Of a stretch of DNA of 64,000 nucleotides, positions 41,501-50,484 are shown one piece after another (position 1 is the stretch's first letter; every line of letters starts with the position of its first letter). Position numbers and translations under genes: made by a program. The DNA is from Pseudomonadota bacterium. Its GTDB lineage: Bacteria; Bdellovibrionota; UBA1018; CAIMNF01. A model generated the notes under the pieces. It saw nothing but the letters and a program-made list of their open reading frames with translations, made no database searches and was not told the DNA's origin. The stretch is from contig JAIXOQ010000004.1 of NCBI GenBank assembly GCA_027486675.1, positions 62,001 to 126,000 on the forward strand, written 5' to 3'.

Positions 41501-44074
41501 ATGGCAAAACAAACCCTTGTCGTAGTGGAGTCCCCCACTAAGGCAAAAACGATCCGAAAATTTCTTCCAAAGCACTACGTTGTAGAAGCAAGCATGGGAC
41601 ACGTACGCGACCTCCCCCAGTCGGCGGCAGATATACCAGAGAAGTTGAAAAAGGAGGAGTGGGCCAAGATTGGCATAAACGTCGAGCAAGACTTTGAGCC
41701 CATTTATGTCGTTCCCAAGGGAAAAAGTAAGATCATTCAGGACTTAAAAAAGAAGTTAGCCAATGCCGATGAGCTTTACCTCGCAACCGATGAAGACCGC
41801 GAAGGAGAATCGATTTCTTGGCATCTTTTGCAACTTTTAAAACCTAAAGTGCCGGTCAAACGCATGGTGTTCCATGAAATCACCAAAAGTGCGATCGAGC
41901 ACGCTCTCACCGATACTCGAGACGTTGACTTAAGACTGGTTCGCGCCCAGGAAACACGCCGAATTCTAGATCGTTTGGTGGGCTACACCGTGTCCCCCTT
42001 GATCTGGAAGAAGATCGCTTTTGGACTATCGGCTGGACGTGTGCAGTCCGCCGGCTTACGCATGATTGCACAGCGTGAGCGCGAGCGCATGGCCTTTAAA
42101 AAGGCATCTTACTGGGACTTGATTGCGGGCTTAGAGAAAGACAAAACTCCGTTTCAAGCTCGATCAATAGAGGTCAGTGGAAAACGGCTGGCTACGGGAA
42201 AAGATTTTGATGAGACGACCGGAAAACTTAAGGGCGATAAGGCACTTCTGATCTTGGATGAGAAGCGTGCCACACAGCTTAAGGACACCTTGAAATCAGC
42301 GCCTTTTAAGGTCTTGAGCGTTGAAGAAAAGGAATTTTCTTCTCGTCCGGCCATCCCATTCATCACCTCAACTCTGCAACAGGAAGCCAACCGGAAACTC
42401 GGCTGGGGCGCACGAGACGCAATGCGGGTTGCACAAAGCCTCTACGAACAAGGGTTCATCACCTACATGAGAACGGATTCGCCATCGCTGTCCCAAGAAG
42501 CGATCAAAGGAGCGCGCGCGGCAGTGATCGCGCTCTATGGAAAAGAATATTTGTCACACGAACCCCGCCAGTTCGCTTCCAAAAACAAGGGAGCACAAGA
42601 AGCTCACGAAGCGATTCGCCCTGCAGGCGGAGACTTTAAGACTCCCCAAGATACAGGACTCAGTGGCAGAGAATTCGCCCTTTATGACCTCATCTGGAAA
42701 CGCACAGTATCATGTCAAATGGTTGAGGCGAAAAAGCTAAGCGTTACGGCCAAAATTGAGGCAAAAGCAGGCGGGGACTCCATTCTCTTTAGCGCCAGCG
42801 GGAACCGGATTTTGTTCCCAGGTTTCTTACGGGCTTACGTGGAAGGCAGCGATGATCCCGATGCGGCTTTAGAGGATCAGGAAGTGGTTCTCCCGGCCAT
42901 GAAGATCGGCGACCTCTGCAATGTCAGAAAGCTTGAAGCGCAAGACCATGAAACAAAACCACCGGCGCGATTTACGGAAGCTTCTTTAGTGCAAGGACTA
43001 GAAAAAGAAGGCATCGGCAGGCCATCTACCTATGCGTCCATCATCGACACCATCTTGGATCGTGGATATGTGCGAAAAGTAGGCAATGCCTTAGTACCCA
43101 CCTTCACAGGAATGGCTGTGATTCAGCTCTTAGAGCGTCACTTTGAAAACTTAGTTGACTACAAGTTTACGAGCGGAATGGAAAAGAGCTTAGACGATAT
43201 TGCTGAAGGAAAGCAGGAGTCCATCCCTTATCTAAAACAATTCTTTTTAGGGAAAGAAGGCTTAAGCGAACAGGTCAAAGCCCAAGATAAAAAAATCAAA
43301 CCTGAAGAATCCCGCACCATCGATCTGCCATCGCTCAAAGGAATTGACGTCAAAATCGGGCGCTATGGCGCGTATTTAGTCAAAATGGGCGGCAAAGCGA
43401 ACGATGAAGTTCACGCCACCATTCCAGACGATATTGCGCCCGCTGATCTAACCGAAGCCCAGGCGGAAGACCTGTTAATCGCTAGTGAAAAAGGCCCAGA
43501 GCCGATCGGTACTGATCCTACAACCGGACAATCGATCTACTGCCTAACCGGCAGGTTTGGTCCATATGTGCAACTCGGTGAAGTGACCGACGAGGCCCCT
43601 AAACCCAGACGCGCTTCGCTCACGAAGGGGCTTGATCCCAAAAATGTTCCGCTCGACGTCGCATTGAAACTGCTCAGTCTTCCTCGCGTGCTTGGGAACC
43701 ACCCCGAAACAGGGAAACCCATCTCTGCAAACTTAGGCCGTTTTGGTCCGTATGTCGTGCACGAGAAGGATTTCCGGAGTCTGAAGAAAGATGACGACGT
43801 TTACACCGTGTCGCTTGAACGAGGACTCGAACTCTTAAAAGAGGAAAAGAAAGGCCGTCGGGGTGCGCTTGTCTTAAAAGAGATTGGGAAACACCCTGAC
43901 GATCAATCACCGGTTCAGGTGATGAGCGGAAAGTACGGAGCCTATGTCAACTGGGGCAAGGTGAACGCGACCTTACCTGAGGGTACGCAGATTGAAGCGA
44001 TGACGCTCGATCAGGCTGTGGCTTTACTGAAAGAGCGCGAGGGAAAACCCAAAGCAAAGAAGAGACGCTCTTAG
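41501..44074 (+). CDS. topA: DNA topoisomerase I
   Basis: 857 residues. Type IA topoisomerase relaxing negative supercoils. The Toprim domain begins LVVVESPTKAKTIRKFL and holds ATDEDREGESISWHL. The catalytic tyrosine is in GFITYMRTDSPSLS near residue 323. Instead of C-terminal four-Cys zinc fingers it carries about four Gly-rich repeats (IGRYGAYLVKMG, TGRFGPYVQLGE, LGRFGPYVVHEK, SGKYGAYVNWGK) and a Lys-rich tail, as in several non-gamma bacteria. Divergent from the dehydrogenase gene. Length and motifs are complete. Confidence 0.95.
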   Translation: MAKQTLVVVESPTKAKTIRKFLPKHYVVEASMGHVRDLPQSAADIPEKLKKEEWAKIGINVEQDFEPIYVVPKGKSKIIQDLKKKLANADELYLATDEDREGESISWHLLQLLKPKVPVKRMVFHEITKSAIEHALTDTRDVDLRLVRAQETRRILDRLVGYTVSPLIWKKIAFGLSAGRVQSAGLRMIAQRERERMAFKKASYWDLIAGLEKDKTPFQARSIEVSGKRLATGKDFDETTGKLKGDKALLILDEKRATQLKDTLKSAPFKVLSVEEKEFSSRPAIPFITSTLQQEANRKLGWGARDAMRVAQSLYEQGFITYMRTDSPSLSQEAIKGARAAVIALYGKEYLSHEPRQFASKNKGAQEAHEAIRPAGGDFKTPQDTGLSGREFALYDLIWKRTVSCQMVEAKKLSVTAKIEAKAGGDSILFSASGNRILFPGFLRAYVEGSDDPDAALEDQEVVLPAMKIGDLCNVRKLEAQDHETKPPARFTEASLVQGLEKEGIGRPSTYASIIDTILDRGYVRKVGNALVPTFTGMAVIQLLERHFENLVDYKFTSGMEKSLDDIAEGKQESIPYLKQFFLGKEGLSEQVKAQDKKIKPEESRTIDLPSLKGIDVKIGRYGAYLVKMGGKANDEVHATIPDDIAPADLTEAQAEDLLIASEKGPEPIGTDPTTGQSIYCLTGRFGPYVQLGEVTDEAPKPRRASLTKGLDPKNVPLDVALKLLSLPRVLGNHPETGKPISANLGRFGPYVVHEKDFRSLKKDDDVYTVSLERGLELLKEEKKGRRGALVLKEIGKHPDDQSPVQVMSGKYGAYVNWGKVNATLPEGTQIEAMTLDQAVALLKEREGKPKAKKRRS

Positions 44075-44115
44075 GCCGAAACAGCTCGCACGGTTCTTGA
44101 ATAGCTTTCTCAGCG

Positions 44116-45048
44116 ATGAAGACCCTGGTTCTAAAAGAAGATGAACTCACCGATTTGCTGAAGCTTGCGCCCGAAGATTTTCCGCGCCCAAAACAGCTGA
44201 CCATTCAGACGCAGAGCCCGGATCCTGATGCATTTTTAGAGCATCTATTTCTTAAGGGCCTTGCAATCGTTGGCACCCGAAATCCGCAGATCAAATCACT
44301 GCAACACCTGGAACGGACGGTTGCCAGCCTGCAAGGGACAAAAACTGTGATTGTATCCGGACTCGCCCGCGGCATTGACGCCGCAGCTCATGAAGCCGCC
44401 TTAAAAAATGGCCTTCCTACGATCGCATTTTTAGGTGCAGGGATCAGCGTAAACTACCCACAACAGAATGCGCGTCTGCGCCAAAGAATCTTGGATGAAG
44501 GTGGAATGATCATCAGTGAATTTCAAGACTTAGAGCCGCCGCGTCCTGCCCATTTTTTAGCTCGAAATCGTTGGCTCGCCTATTTCAGCAAAGCGACTTG
44601 GGTCGTGGAGGGCATGACGATTTCTGGGTCATTAAATACGGCGGCATGGGCGACTCAGCTCGGGCGAGACCTTTATTCGACCGCCTGCTTTCCCGGCGAT
44701 CCCGCACTCAGTGGAAACCAAAGATTGCTCGAGGAAAGTCACGCGACCGCCCTATTTTCAGCTCAGTCCCTAAAAGGCACTTGGCTTGATCTAGAAATAC
44801 AGGTCGAAAAAAGACAAAAAAATTCTGGCCCAAGAACCGCGATGGAGCGGGACATTCTGAAATTGATCAGGGCGGAAGTTTCGAGGAGCGGTGCAGTACA
44901 CAGTTTAAACTTAAGAGAAAAGTGCCTCGAACTCGGATGGGAAATGAGGGCATTTCAGACAGGGTTTCAGGCGCTGATCCTACGCCAGGAAATCGAAGAA
45001 AAGGCGGGATGGATCACGCTCCAACAACCGGCCCTACGGTCTCTTTGA
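44116..45048 (+). CDS. dprA: DNA-processing protein DprA
   Basis: 310 residues with the DprA/Smf Rossmann-like domain: GLAIVGTRNPQIKSLQHLER, VIVSGLARGIDAAAHEAALK, TIAFLGAGISVNYPQQN, GGMIISEF and the ATWVVEGMTISGSLNTAAWA segment. DprA binds single-stranded DNA and loads RecA during natural transformation. The N-terminal SAM-like part is short and the C terminus has a winged-helix-like tail. topA-dprA neighbouring is common. Its end overlaps the convergent response-regulator gene by 35 bp. Confidence 0.9.
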   Translation: MKTLVLKEDELTDLLKLAPEDFPRPKQLTIQTQSPDPDAFLEHLFLKGLAIVGTRNPQIKSLQHLERTVASLQGTKTVIVSGLARGIDAAAHEAALKNGLPTIAFLGAGISVNYPQQNARLRQRILDEGGMIISEFQDLEPPRPAHFLARNRWLAYFSKATWVVEGMTISGSLNTAAWATQLGRDLYSTACFPGDPALSGNQRLLEESHATALFSAQSLKGTWLDLEIQVEKRQKNSGPRTAMERDILKLIRAEVSRSGAVHSLNLREKCLELGWEMRAFQTGFQALILRQEIEEKAGWITLQQPALRSL

Positions 45049-46171
45049 CTTCCTTTAAGACCTCTTCACGCAGACTTTCCCATTGAAAGGGATAGGATTT
45101 TTTGGACATTTTACTCACCCACTCCGGGTGCACCTGTTTTTTGGGTAAAGCATATCGAGCACAAGCGCGATCCACCATCCGCGGCAGCCATTCAATGAAA
45201 TCCTGGGCCCGCTCTTCTAGGCGCGGGACCCTAATTTCTACCCCACCGGCCGCGCGCAACAGTCCTTGAAGCTCTGGATTGGGCACCCAAGACTCATCAC
45301 GGGTCACAGCGAGGATGAGTTGCGCAGAGAGCGCTTGCGGAAAAAATCCGCCAACTCGGGTGAACTGAGAATCTCGCACTGCACGTGTGAGTAAACCACG
45401 AGCCACTGGCTCTAATGTTTCTACATCCTCTAAGAACAAAACGCCTCCGGCTGAAAGCTCAAGCCGCCCGGGCCTTGAGAAAAAGGCAGCCGGTGTCGCG
45501 CCCTTTTCTAATCCAAAAACTTCCGTTCCATGAAACTCAGGCTCTAAAACAGAAAACCCGAGCTCTAAGAATATTTCCGCAGACCTTTCTGAGCGTGCAT
45601 GAATCTCTTGAGCAATTTCACGCAGAAGCGAACCTTGTGCTCCCATCAGCACCACAGGCAGGTTGGATTGTGTTGCGCGTAAAACTTCAGAGTTTAATTT
45701 CTTTGAAGCGTCTGAGGATCCAAGAAGTGGCAGACATTCAGACCGATTGGGAACTACAGAAACAGGTACAGGAGCATAACCTTCAAGTGCCGCTCGACTG
45801 CGTCGGCGCCTGGTCTCAATGGCGGAACGAACGATACGCAGAAGCTCTTCGGTATTGACCGGCTTCATCAAAAAGTCATAGGCACCTTGCTTCATCGCGC
45901 GTGTCGCTGATTCAACCGAACCGTAGGCGGTCATCAGGATCACCGGAATACCCATATGAAATCGCATCACGTGATCTAAAATCTGAAGGCCGTCATGCTC
46001 TGGCATCGAAAGATCGGTGATCAAGACATCGACAGGATCATTATTCAGAGCATCAATTGCCCATGAAAGCCCCGGGAAACAGGTGATTTCATACCCAGCA
46101 CGATGAAAGATCGCTTCCATCGTCTTTCTGATGTTGGGTTCGTCGTCGATAAAAATCACTCGATCCCTCAT
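45014..46171 (-). CDS. NtrC-like response regulator with degenerate AAA+ domain
   Basis: 385 residues. The receiver domain is intact (FIDDEPNIRKT, VLITDLSMPEHDG with phospho-Asp near 53, MTAYGS, DFLMKPVN). The following AAA+ region aligns along its length with sigma-54 activators, but the Walker A Gly-Lys is lost (GAQGSLLREIAQEI). The sigma-54-contact loop GAFTGA reads GATPAA. Walker B is altered (GGVLFLEDVETL). No Fis-type HTH follows; the chain ends shortly after the final helical part. It cannot act as a classical sigma-54 activator. It overlaps the kinase gene by 4 nt. Confidence 0.8.
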   Translation of the reverse strand: MRDRVIFIDDEPNIRKTMEAIFHRAGYEITCFPGLSWAIDALNNDPVDVLITDLSMPEHDGLQILDHVMRFHMGIPVILMTAYGSVESATRAMKQGAYDFLMKPVNTEELLRIVRSAIETRRRRSRAALEGYAPVPVSVVPNRSECLPLLGSSDASKKLNSEVLRATQSNLPVVLMGAQGSLLREIAQEIHARSERSAEIFLELGFSVLEPEFHGTEVFGLEKGATPAAFFSRPGRLELSAGGVLFLEDVETLEPVARGLLTRAVRDSQFTRVGGFFPQALSAQLILAVTRDESWVPNPELQGLLRAAGGVEIRVPRLEERAQDFIEWLPRMVDRACARYALPKKQVHPEWVSKMSKKSYPFQWESLREEVLKEVKETVGPVVGA

Positions 46172-48141
46172 GAAACCCCTCCGTGTCGCTTCAGCTCTAA
46201 AGTAAAGGTGGTACCTACCCCGACCGTACTCTCAAAACGAAGAGTCCCTCCGTGTTCGCGCACAATGCGCTCGCTGATGGAAAGCCCCAGCCCCGTTCCC
46301 TGATCAAAACCAGAAACAAAGGGTTCAAAGATTCGCGCAGTGAGGTCTTCGGGTACGCCACGGCCATTATCACGCACCTCAATGCGCAAAGGACCTGCAG
46401 GATCCTCCCGCCAAATAATTCTCACTTCCGATTTTCCCATGCCATCGGTAGCTTTCAGAGCATTTTCTATCAGATTCACAAGCACCTGATGTAAACGTCT
46501 GGGTTCTGCATCGACACGAAGTTCCGGATCGCCCTCGACTCGAATGCGATCCATCACACTAGGATTGCGAAGTGCGATGCTTTTTAACGAAGCATCGACC
46601 AAATCGCGTACCGAAATGATTGAACGTAACTCTGCGCCGGATCGTGCTAAATCAAGGACCTGTTCGACCAAATGATTGATGCGGTCGGACTCATCACGAA
46701 TCACACGGACCCATCCATCTTTAGGATCCAGAAGATCAAGCGCACCCCGGATAGCTCCTAAAGGATTTCGGATCTCATGCGCCATACCCGACGCAAGCTC
46801 GCCGATAACAGACAGTCGGCGTCGCTCCAGGTCGACCAGATGTGTACGAATACGCGATAGTTGTGCAGCAGCCTTATCGATCACTTCGATCAGTTCGCTC
46901 AAACTACTTAAACCGACCTCTCCTCCACCTTGCGAAAGTTCTTGCCCCTTAGCCAAGAGGAGGCCTACAAACTCGGATCGGTACTTCAGAACGATGACCC
47001 ATTCGGCTTGATGTTTCTGCAAAAATGCCTCGATCGATTTGACATCGAGGTCCCCATCCCGGCCCCACAACCAACCTCGATCTGCGTCAATCAACCTTCT
47101 ATGCACGAGAGGCAAAGACGCATCTTTCACAAATTCGACAAAACGGTCGGTGAGTTCTTGAGGAAGCTCTGGTCCCAAAAGTTCAACGCTTGAGATGCGA
47201 AACCACTTTCGAAATAGACTTTGGAAGATCGCCTCGATTTCAGCTTCAGTGCGAGCGAGCTCGACTCGCTCCATGAAAGCGACAATCTCTTCCTTACGTT
47301 TACTCCGAGCGGTACGAGAAAAGAAATCCCACGCGACTCGGAATAACTCTGTTAGAGGGCGCCAAAGCATTAAGACCAAGAGTGTGGCGAGAAAAGAATT
47401 CAATACGAGCAGCGGAACACTCGCACTAAAATGTCTCTGCAAAAATGCGTAAAACAGAGTCAAAACAAGGGCTAAAGTTGCGGTGGCTAAAAACCTGGAA
47501 ATGAGAAGTGGGAGGCGCAACCAGCGCTGCGGCGAAAGAGTAAGAGCCAGAAAGACCAGATAGATGGATGCAAGGATGTAACCGAAAGCGGGCAACACAT
47601 CCCCAAGACTTAAGAAGTTCGTGCGGGTGCACGTCAACAAAGAGACTGCGACCCCAAAGTAGATCCAAAAAGCCTGCGTATTGGTGACGACTGAGGTCTT
47701 GATCTGTTTTCCTCCGGGCCTACTATGGAGCGCGCGGTTTAAGAGTTCGACCAGGATGAGTGCCGGCCAAAACTGCATGAAGCGATCGGCCCACACGGGT
47801 CGTACTTCCATCGCGATGCGCATCGTACTTAAAATCGCCGCCCCCACTAAAGCCAACCTTGGAAGAAAAATGGAAAATTTATCCTGGCTTTGAGAGATCC
47901 AGTTCAAGAGAAGAAGAGCAGGGGGTGCAATCCAGACGTTTGCGATCCAGTGAAGGCCAAGCGCGACGTCATCCTGAAATGTCAACCAAGCCACAAGACT
48001 GAATGCATAAATGGAGACCGCAAGAGCAAGGAGTGAAAAAAGGATCCCGGGCCGGGTACGGAAGTTCCGGTAAGCCGAATAGGTCCCGACCCCGCTTGCC
48101 ACAATTCCCAAGATCAGGGCTGCCTGCCTGAGGAGCTCCAC
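46168..48141 (-). CDS. Membrane sensor histidine kinase (NtrB/AtoS-like)
   Basis: 657 residues. About eight hydrophobic segments in residues 1-270 form the sensor part, followed by a GAF-like region (300-430). The HisKA domain has the phospho-His in SGMAHEIRNPLGAI near 453. The HATPase domain follows, with NLIENALKATDG, VRDNGRGVPEDL and GTGLGLSISERIVREHGG. All catalytic boxes are intact. It should phosphorylate the receiver domain of the regulator encoded immediately after it with a 4-nt overlap. The signal is unknown. Confidence 0.9.
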   Translation of the reverse strand: MELLRQAALILGIVASGVGTYSAYRNFRTRPGILFSLLALAVSIYAFSLVAWLTFQDDVALGLHWIANVWIAPPALLLLNWISQSQDKFSIFLPRLALVGAAILSTMRIAMEVRPVWADRFMQFWPALILVELLNRALHSRPGGKQIKTSVVTNTQAFWIYFGVAVSLLTCTRTNFLSLGDVLPAFGYILASIYLVFLALTLSPQRWLRLPLLISRFLATATLALVLTLFYAFLQRHFSASVPLLVLNSFLATLLVLMLWRPLTELFRVAWDFFSRTARSKRKEEIVAFMERVELARTEAEIEAIFQSLFRKWFRISSVELLGPELPQELTDRFVEFVKDASLPLVHRRLIDADRGWLWGRDGDLDVKSIEAFLQKHQAEWVIVLKYRSEFVGLLLAKGQELSQGGGEVGLSSLSELIEVIDKAAAQLSRIRTHLVDLERRRLSVIGELASGMAHEIRNPLGAIRGALDLLDPKDGWVRVIRDESDRINHLVEQVLDLARSGAELRSIISVRDLVDASLKSIALRNPSVMDRIRVEGDPELRVDAEPRRLHQVLVNLIENALKATDGMGKSEVRIIWREDPAGPLRIEVRDNGRGVPEDLTARIFEPFVSGFDQGTGLGLSISERIVREHGGTLRFESTVGVGTTFTLELKRHGGVS

Positions 48142-48144
48142 GGA

Positions 48145-48789
48145 TCACCACCCAACAATCAGGTCAGTCACCCACATGGCAAGACCGCTGACTAAGGGGA
48201 TCGAAAAATTGTCGTCGATATCCAGCGGCACCATTTCCGAGCCGCCACCCGCAATTCCTCCAAAAAAAGCGATCAAGACCGCTGAAACCAGAGGCATGCC
48301 TTCGTGGAAGCGCAGAAACAGCAGCGCAACGATAAAACAGATTCCCATGCCTGAAGCCGTGCCGATCAACGACTTACCATTCTTAAACCGAATACTTCTG
48401 TCTCCGTAAAGGATTCCCATGACGCTACTGATTGGATCCCCGATCGCGAGGAATAGAATGGAAAGTATTGCGATACTTTTTGGGAAAACGATCACACAAA
48501 GGAGGACCGAGCCGACGTAGAAAGGAGTGCCAGATACGCGATCGACTTCGCTCCGTCGCAGGATGCTGCCAAAGAGGCGAAGTGCGGCCGTGTTCAGCGC
48601 TGGGCTCCGCAGCCTTAAAATCTCAAGCGACAGAAGTCCGACGAAAAATCCAAGGAGCAAAGACACCGCCAAAACTTTTGACAGCACAGTTGCATAGAGC
48701 GCGGCCATAAAGAGGCCCATTCCACAATGGAACACTTTTCTCGTTAAATGAAGGTCGCTGCGCAACCCGAGCCGCCAAGTGTCTGCCAT
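48145..48789 (-). CDS. Diacylglycerol/polyprenol kinase-like membrane protein
   Basis: About 214 residues from the ATG at 48789, which begins MADTWRLGLRSDLHLTRKVF. Six or so hydrophobic segments. The conserved cytosolic part LAIGDPISSVMGILYGDRSI, then KNGKSLIGTASGM, matches the CTP-dependent DGK1/SEC59-like lipid kinase and phosphatidate cytidylyltransferase-like family. The likely role is phosphorylation of a lipid alcohol in the inner membrane; substrate unknown. It precedes the histidine kinase by 3 bp. The reading frame extends 40 codons further upstream into the region before the MinD-like gene, which I regard as untranslated. Confidence 0.75.
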   Translation of the reverse strand: MADTWRLGLRSDLHLTRKVFHCGMGLFMAALYATVLSKVLAVSLLLGFFVGLLSLEILRLRSPALNTAALRLFGSILRRSEVDRVSGTPFYVGSVLLCVIVFPKSIAILSILFLAIGDPISSVMGILYGDRSIRFKNGKSLIGTASGMGICFIVALLFLRFHEGMPLVSAVLIAFFGGIAGGGSEMVPLDIDDNFSIPLVSGLAMWVTDLIVGW

Positions 48790-48893
48790 GACCCTGCAGT
48801 TTATACCGAGTCGAGTTCTTACCCGACGAAAAAGTGCATTGACGATGGGGTGTTGCGATGAGGACCCTAATAATTGAGAGTACTTAGGTATCC

Positions 48894-49865
48894 ATGGACG
48901 GAAGCCCAATCAACCCGATCTCGTATATAGGTTCTCAAACTGCCGCCCCAACGGTCTGGGCGGTCGGCGGTGGTAAGGGCGGGGTTGGAAAAAGTTTTTT
49001 AGCTTCGGCACTCGCTTACTCTGTTTCACGCCACGGCTACCGCATCGTCGCCATTGACTTAGATCTTGGAGGGTCCAACCTGCATACCGTCTTAGGGATC
49101 GATCCCCCAAAATTCGGTTTAGGCGACTTTGTTTCTAACCGCTGCGCGACTTTAGAAGAGTGCATGGTGCAAACACCATTTCCGAATTTAAGCATTATTT
49201 CAGGCGCAAACGATGCACTTGCCATCACACAAATGGCCGGATCCAAGCGTGACCTCGTGATTGCGGAACTTCGGCACTTGCCTGCAGACATCGTGATGGT
49301 GGACCTTGGCGCCGGAACCTCAACACACACTCTTGAGTTCTTTAACTCGGCCGATGTGCAGATGATCACGGCCCTGCCTGAACCCACCTCGATCGAAAAC
49401 GCCTACAGATTCATCAAAGCTTCCTATTACGACCGCTTGCAACGCTTCAGTCAGCTCGATCCTGTTCGATATCTGATTGAGGCAGCAACGCAGCCCAACA
49501 ATGCTTTTAGCATCCACTCCCCAACCGACCTGCTGAACGAAATCGCCAAGGTGGATCGGGATCTGGCCCTCTTTTTTAAACGTAAGGTCACAGAATACCG
49601 CCCTCGGCTAGTGATGAACCAGGTCCGCTCCCAGGCCGACATCGATGTGGGCTATTCGATGAAGGCGGTTTGTAAGAAATACTTCGGATTCGACCTCGAA
49701 TACTTAGGTTACCTTGATTACGACAGTTCGGTTTGGCAATCTGTCCGTAGGAAGAGACCAGTTTTGCTTGAGTTTCCAAACTCAAAGCTCTCGGTGACGA
49801 TCGAGCGCATGGCAAACTATCTCCTCAAGCAACGGAAGGCCACCGGCAATGCAACTGGGCGATGA
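48894..49865 (+). CDS. MinD/FlhG-like P-loop ATPase
   Basis: 323 residues. SIMIBI-class ATPase with deviant Walker A GGGKGGVGKSFLASALAYSV near residue 25, VAIDLDLGGSNLHTVLGI (Walker A' Asp), VMVDLGAGTSTHTLEF and LPEPTSIENAYRF. It resembles FlhG/MinD positioning ATPases, but has a long C-terminal extension (DLALFFKRKVTEYRPRLVMN and onward) and no obvious amphipathic membrane helix at its end. In delta-type bacteria this gene is often followed by a J/HTH protein, as here (17-bp overlap). Exact role unknown. Confidence 0.85.
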   Translation: MDGSPINPISYIGSQTAAPTVWAVGGGKGGVGKSFLASALAYSVSRHGYRIVAIDLDLGGSNLHTVLGIDPPKFGLGDFVSNRCATLEECMVQTPFPNLSIISGANDALAITQMAGSKRDLVIAELRHLPADIVMVDLGAGTSTHTLEFFNSADVQMITALPEPTSIENAYRFIKASYYDRLQRFSQLDPVRYLIEAATQPNNAFSIHSPTDLLNEIAKVDRDLALFFKRKVTEYRPRLVMNQVRSQADIDVGYSMKAVCKKYFGFDLEYLGYLDYDSSVWQSVRRKRPVLLEFPNSKLSVTIERMANYLLKQRKATGNATGR

Positions 49866-50484
49866 AAATCCAACTTACTACGACGTACTGGAGCTCGCCT
49901 CTGCTGCGACTCCTCAAGAAATCCGCTCAGCCTATTTGCGGCTCAAAAATGCTTATTCTAAAGATAGCTTGGCGCTTTATTCCCTGATCCCTGCGGGTGA
50001 AACGGAGGATCTAGTTAAACGCATTGAAGAAGCTTATCTGATCCTGTCGCACCCAGAGAAACGGCGCGCCTACGACGCCTCCCACGGTTTTATCCAGGAA
50101 CCTGTTTCAAGCGTGACCCCCTTGCCGGGCTTAGGCATGCAGATTCAACGCGCAACCCACAATGTGACGCCTGCACGCGTCACTACGACCAGTGAAAGCA
50201 CGCAGGCGATCGAAGAAGAGATCTTAAAAGAAACGGAATTCACCGGAGTCTTCTTAAGGAGAGTGCGTGAGGCACGGGGAATCTCTGTGGATGAACTTTC
50301 TGACTTCACACGGATCACTAAGATGTACGTCATCGCCATTGAGGATGAGGACTATGCACGCCTGCCGGCTTCGGTCTATCTCCGTGGGTTTTTGATTCAG
50401 ATCGCGAAACGCTTGAAGCTCCCTCAGGAGCCCCTGGTGAATGCCTTTATTCACCGTTTCAAACAAGCAAGACCGGATAAGTGA
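49849..50484 (+). CDS. J-domain-like plus RodZ-type HTH protein
   Basis: 211 residues. Residues 1-80 follow a DnaJ layout (NPTYYDVLELASAATPQEIR, then AYLRLKNAYSK and EDLVKRIEEAYLILSHPEKR), but the HPD tripeptide needed to stimulate DnaK is missing (AYSKDS at that position). Residues about 133-205 are a RodZ/HTH_25-type helix-turn-helix (GVFLRRVREARGISVDELSD, then FTRITKMYVIAIEDEDYARL and VYLRGFLIQIAKRL). No transmembrane helix follows, unlike RodZ. The stop overlaps the start of the pseudouridine synthase gene, so the three genes form one operon. Confidence 0.8.
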   Translation: MQLGDENPTYYDVLELASAATPQEIRSAYLRLKNAYSKDSLALYSLIPAGETEDLVKRIEEAYLILSHPEKRRAYDASHGFIQEPVSSVTPLPGLGMQIQRATHNVTPARVTTTSESTQAIEEEILKETEFTGVFLRRVREARGISVDELSDFTRITKMYVIAIEDEDYARLPASVYLRGFLIQIAKRLKLPQEPLVNAFIHRFKQARPDK

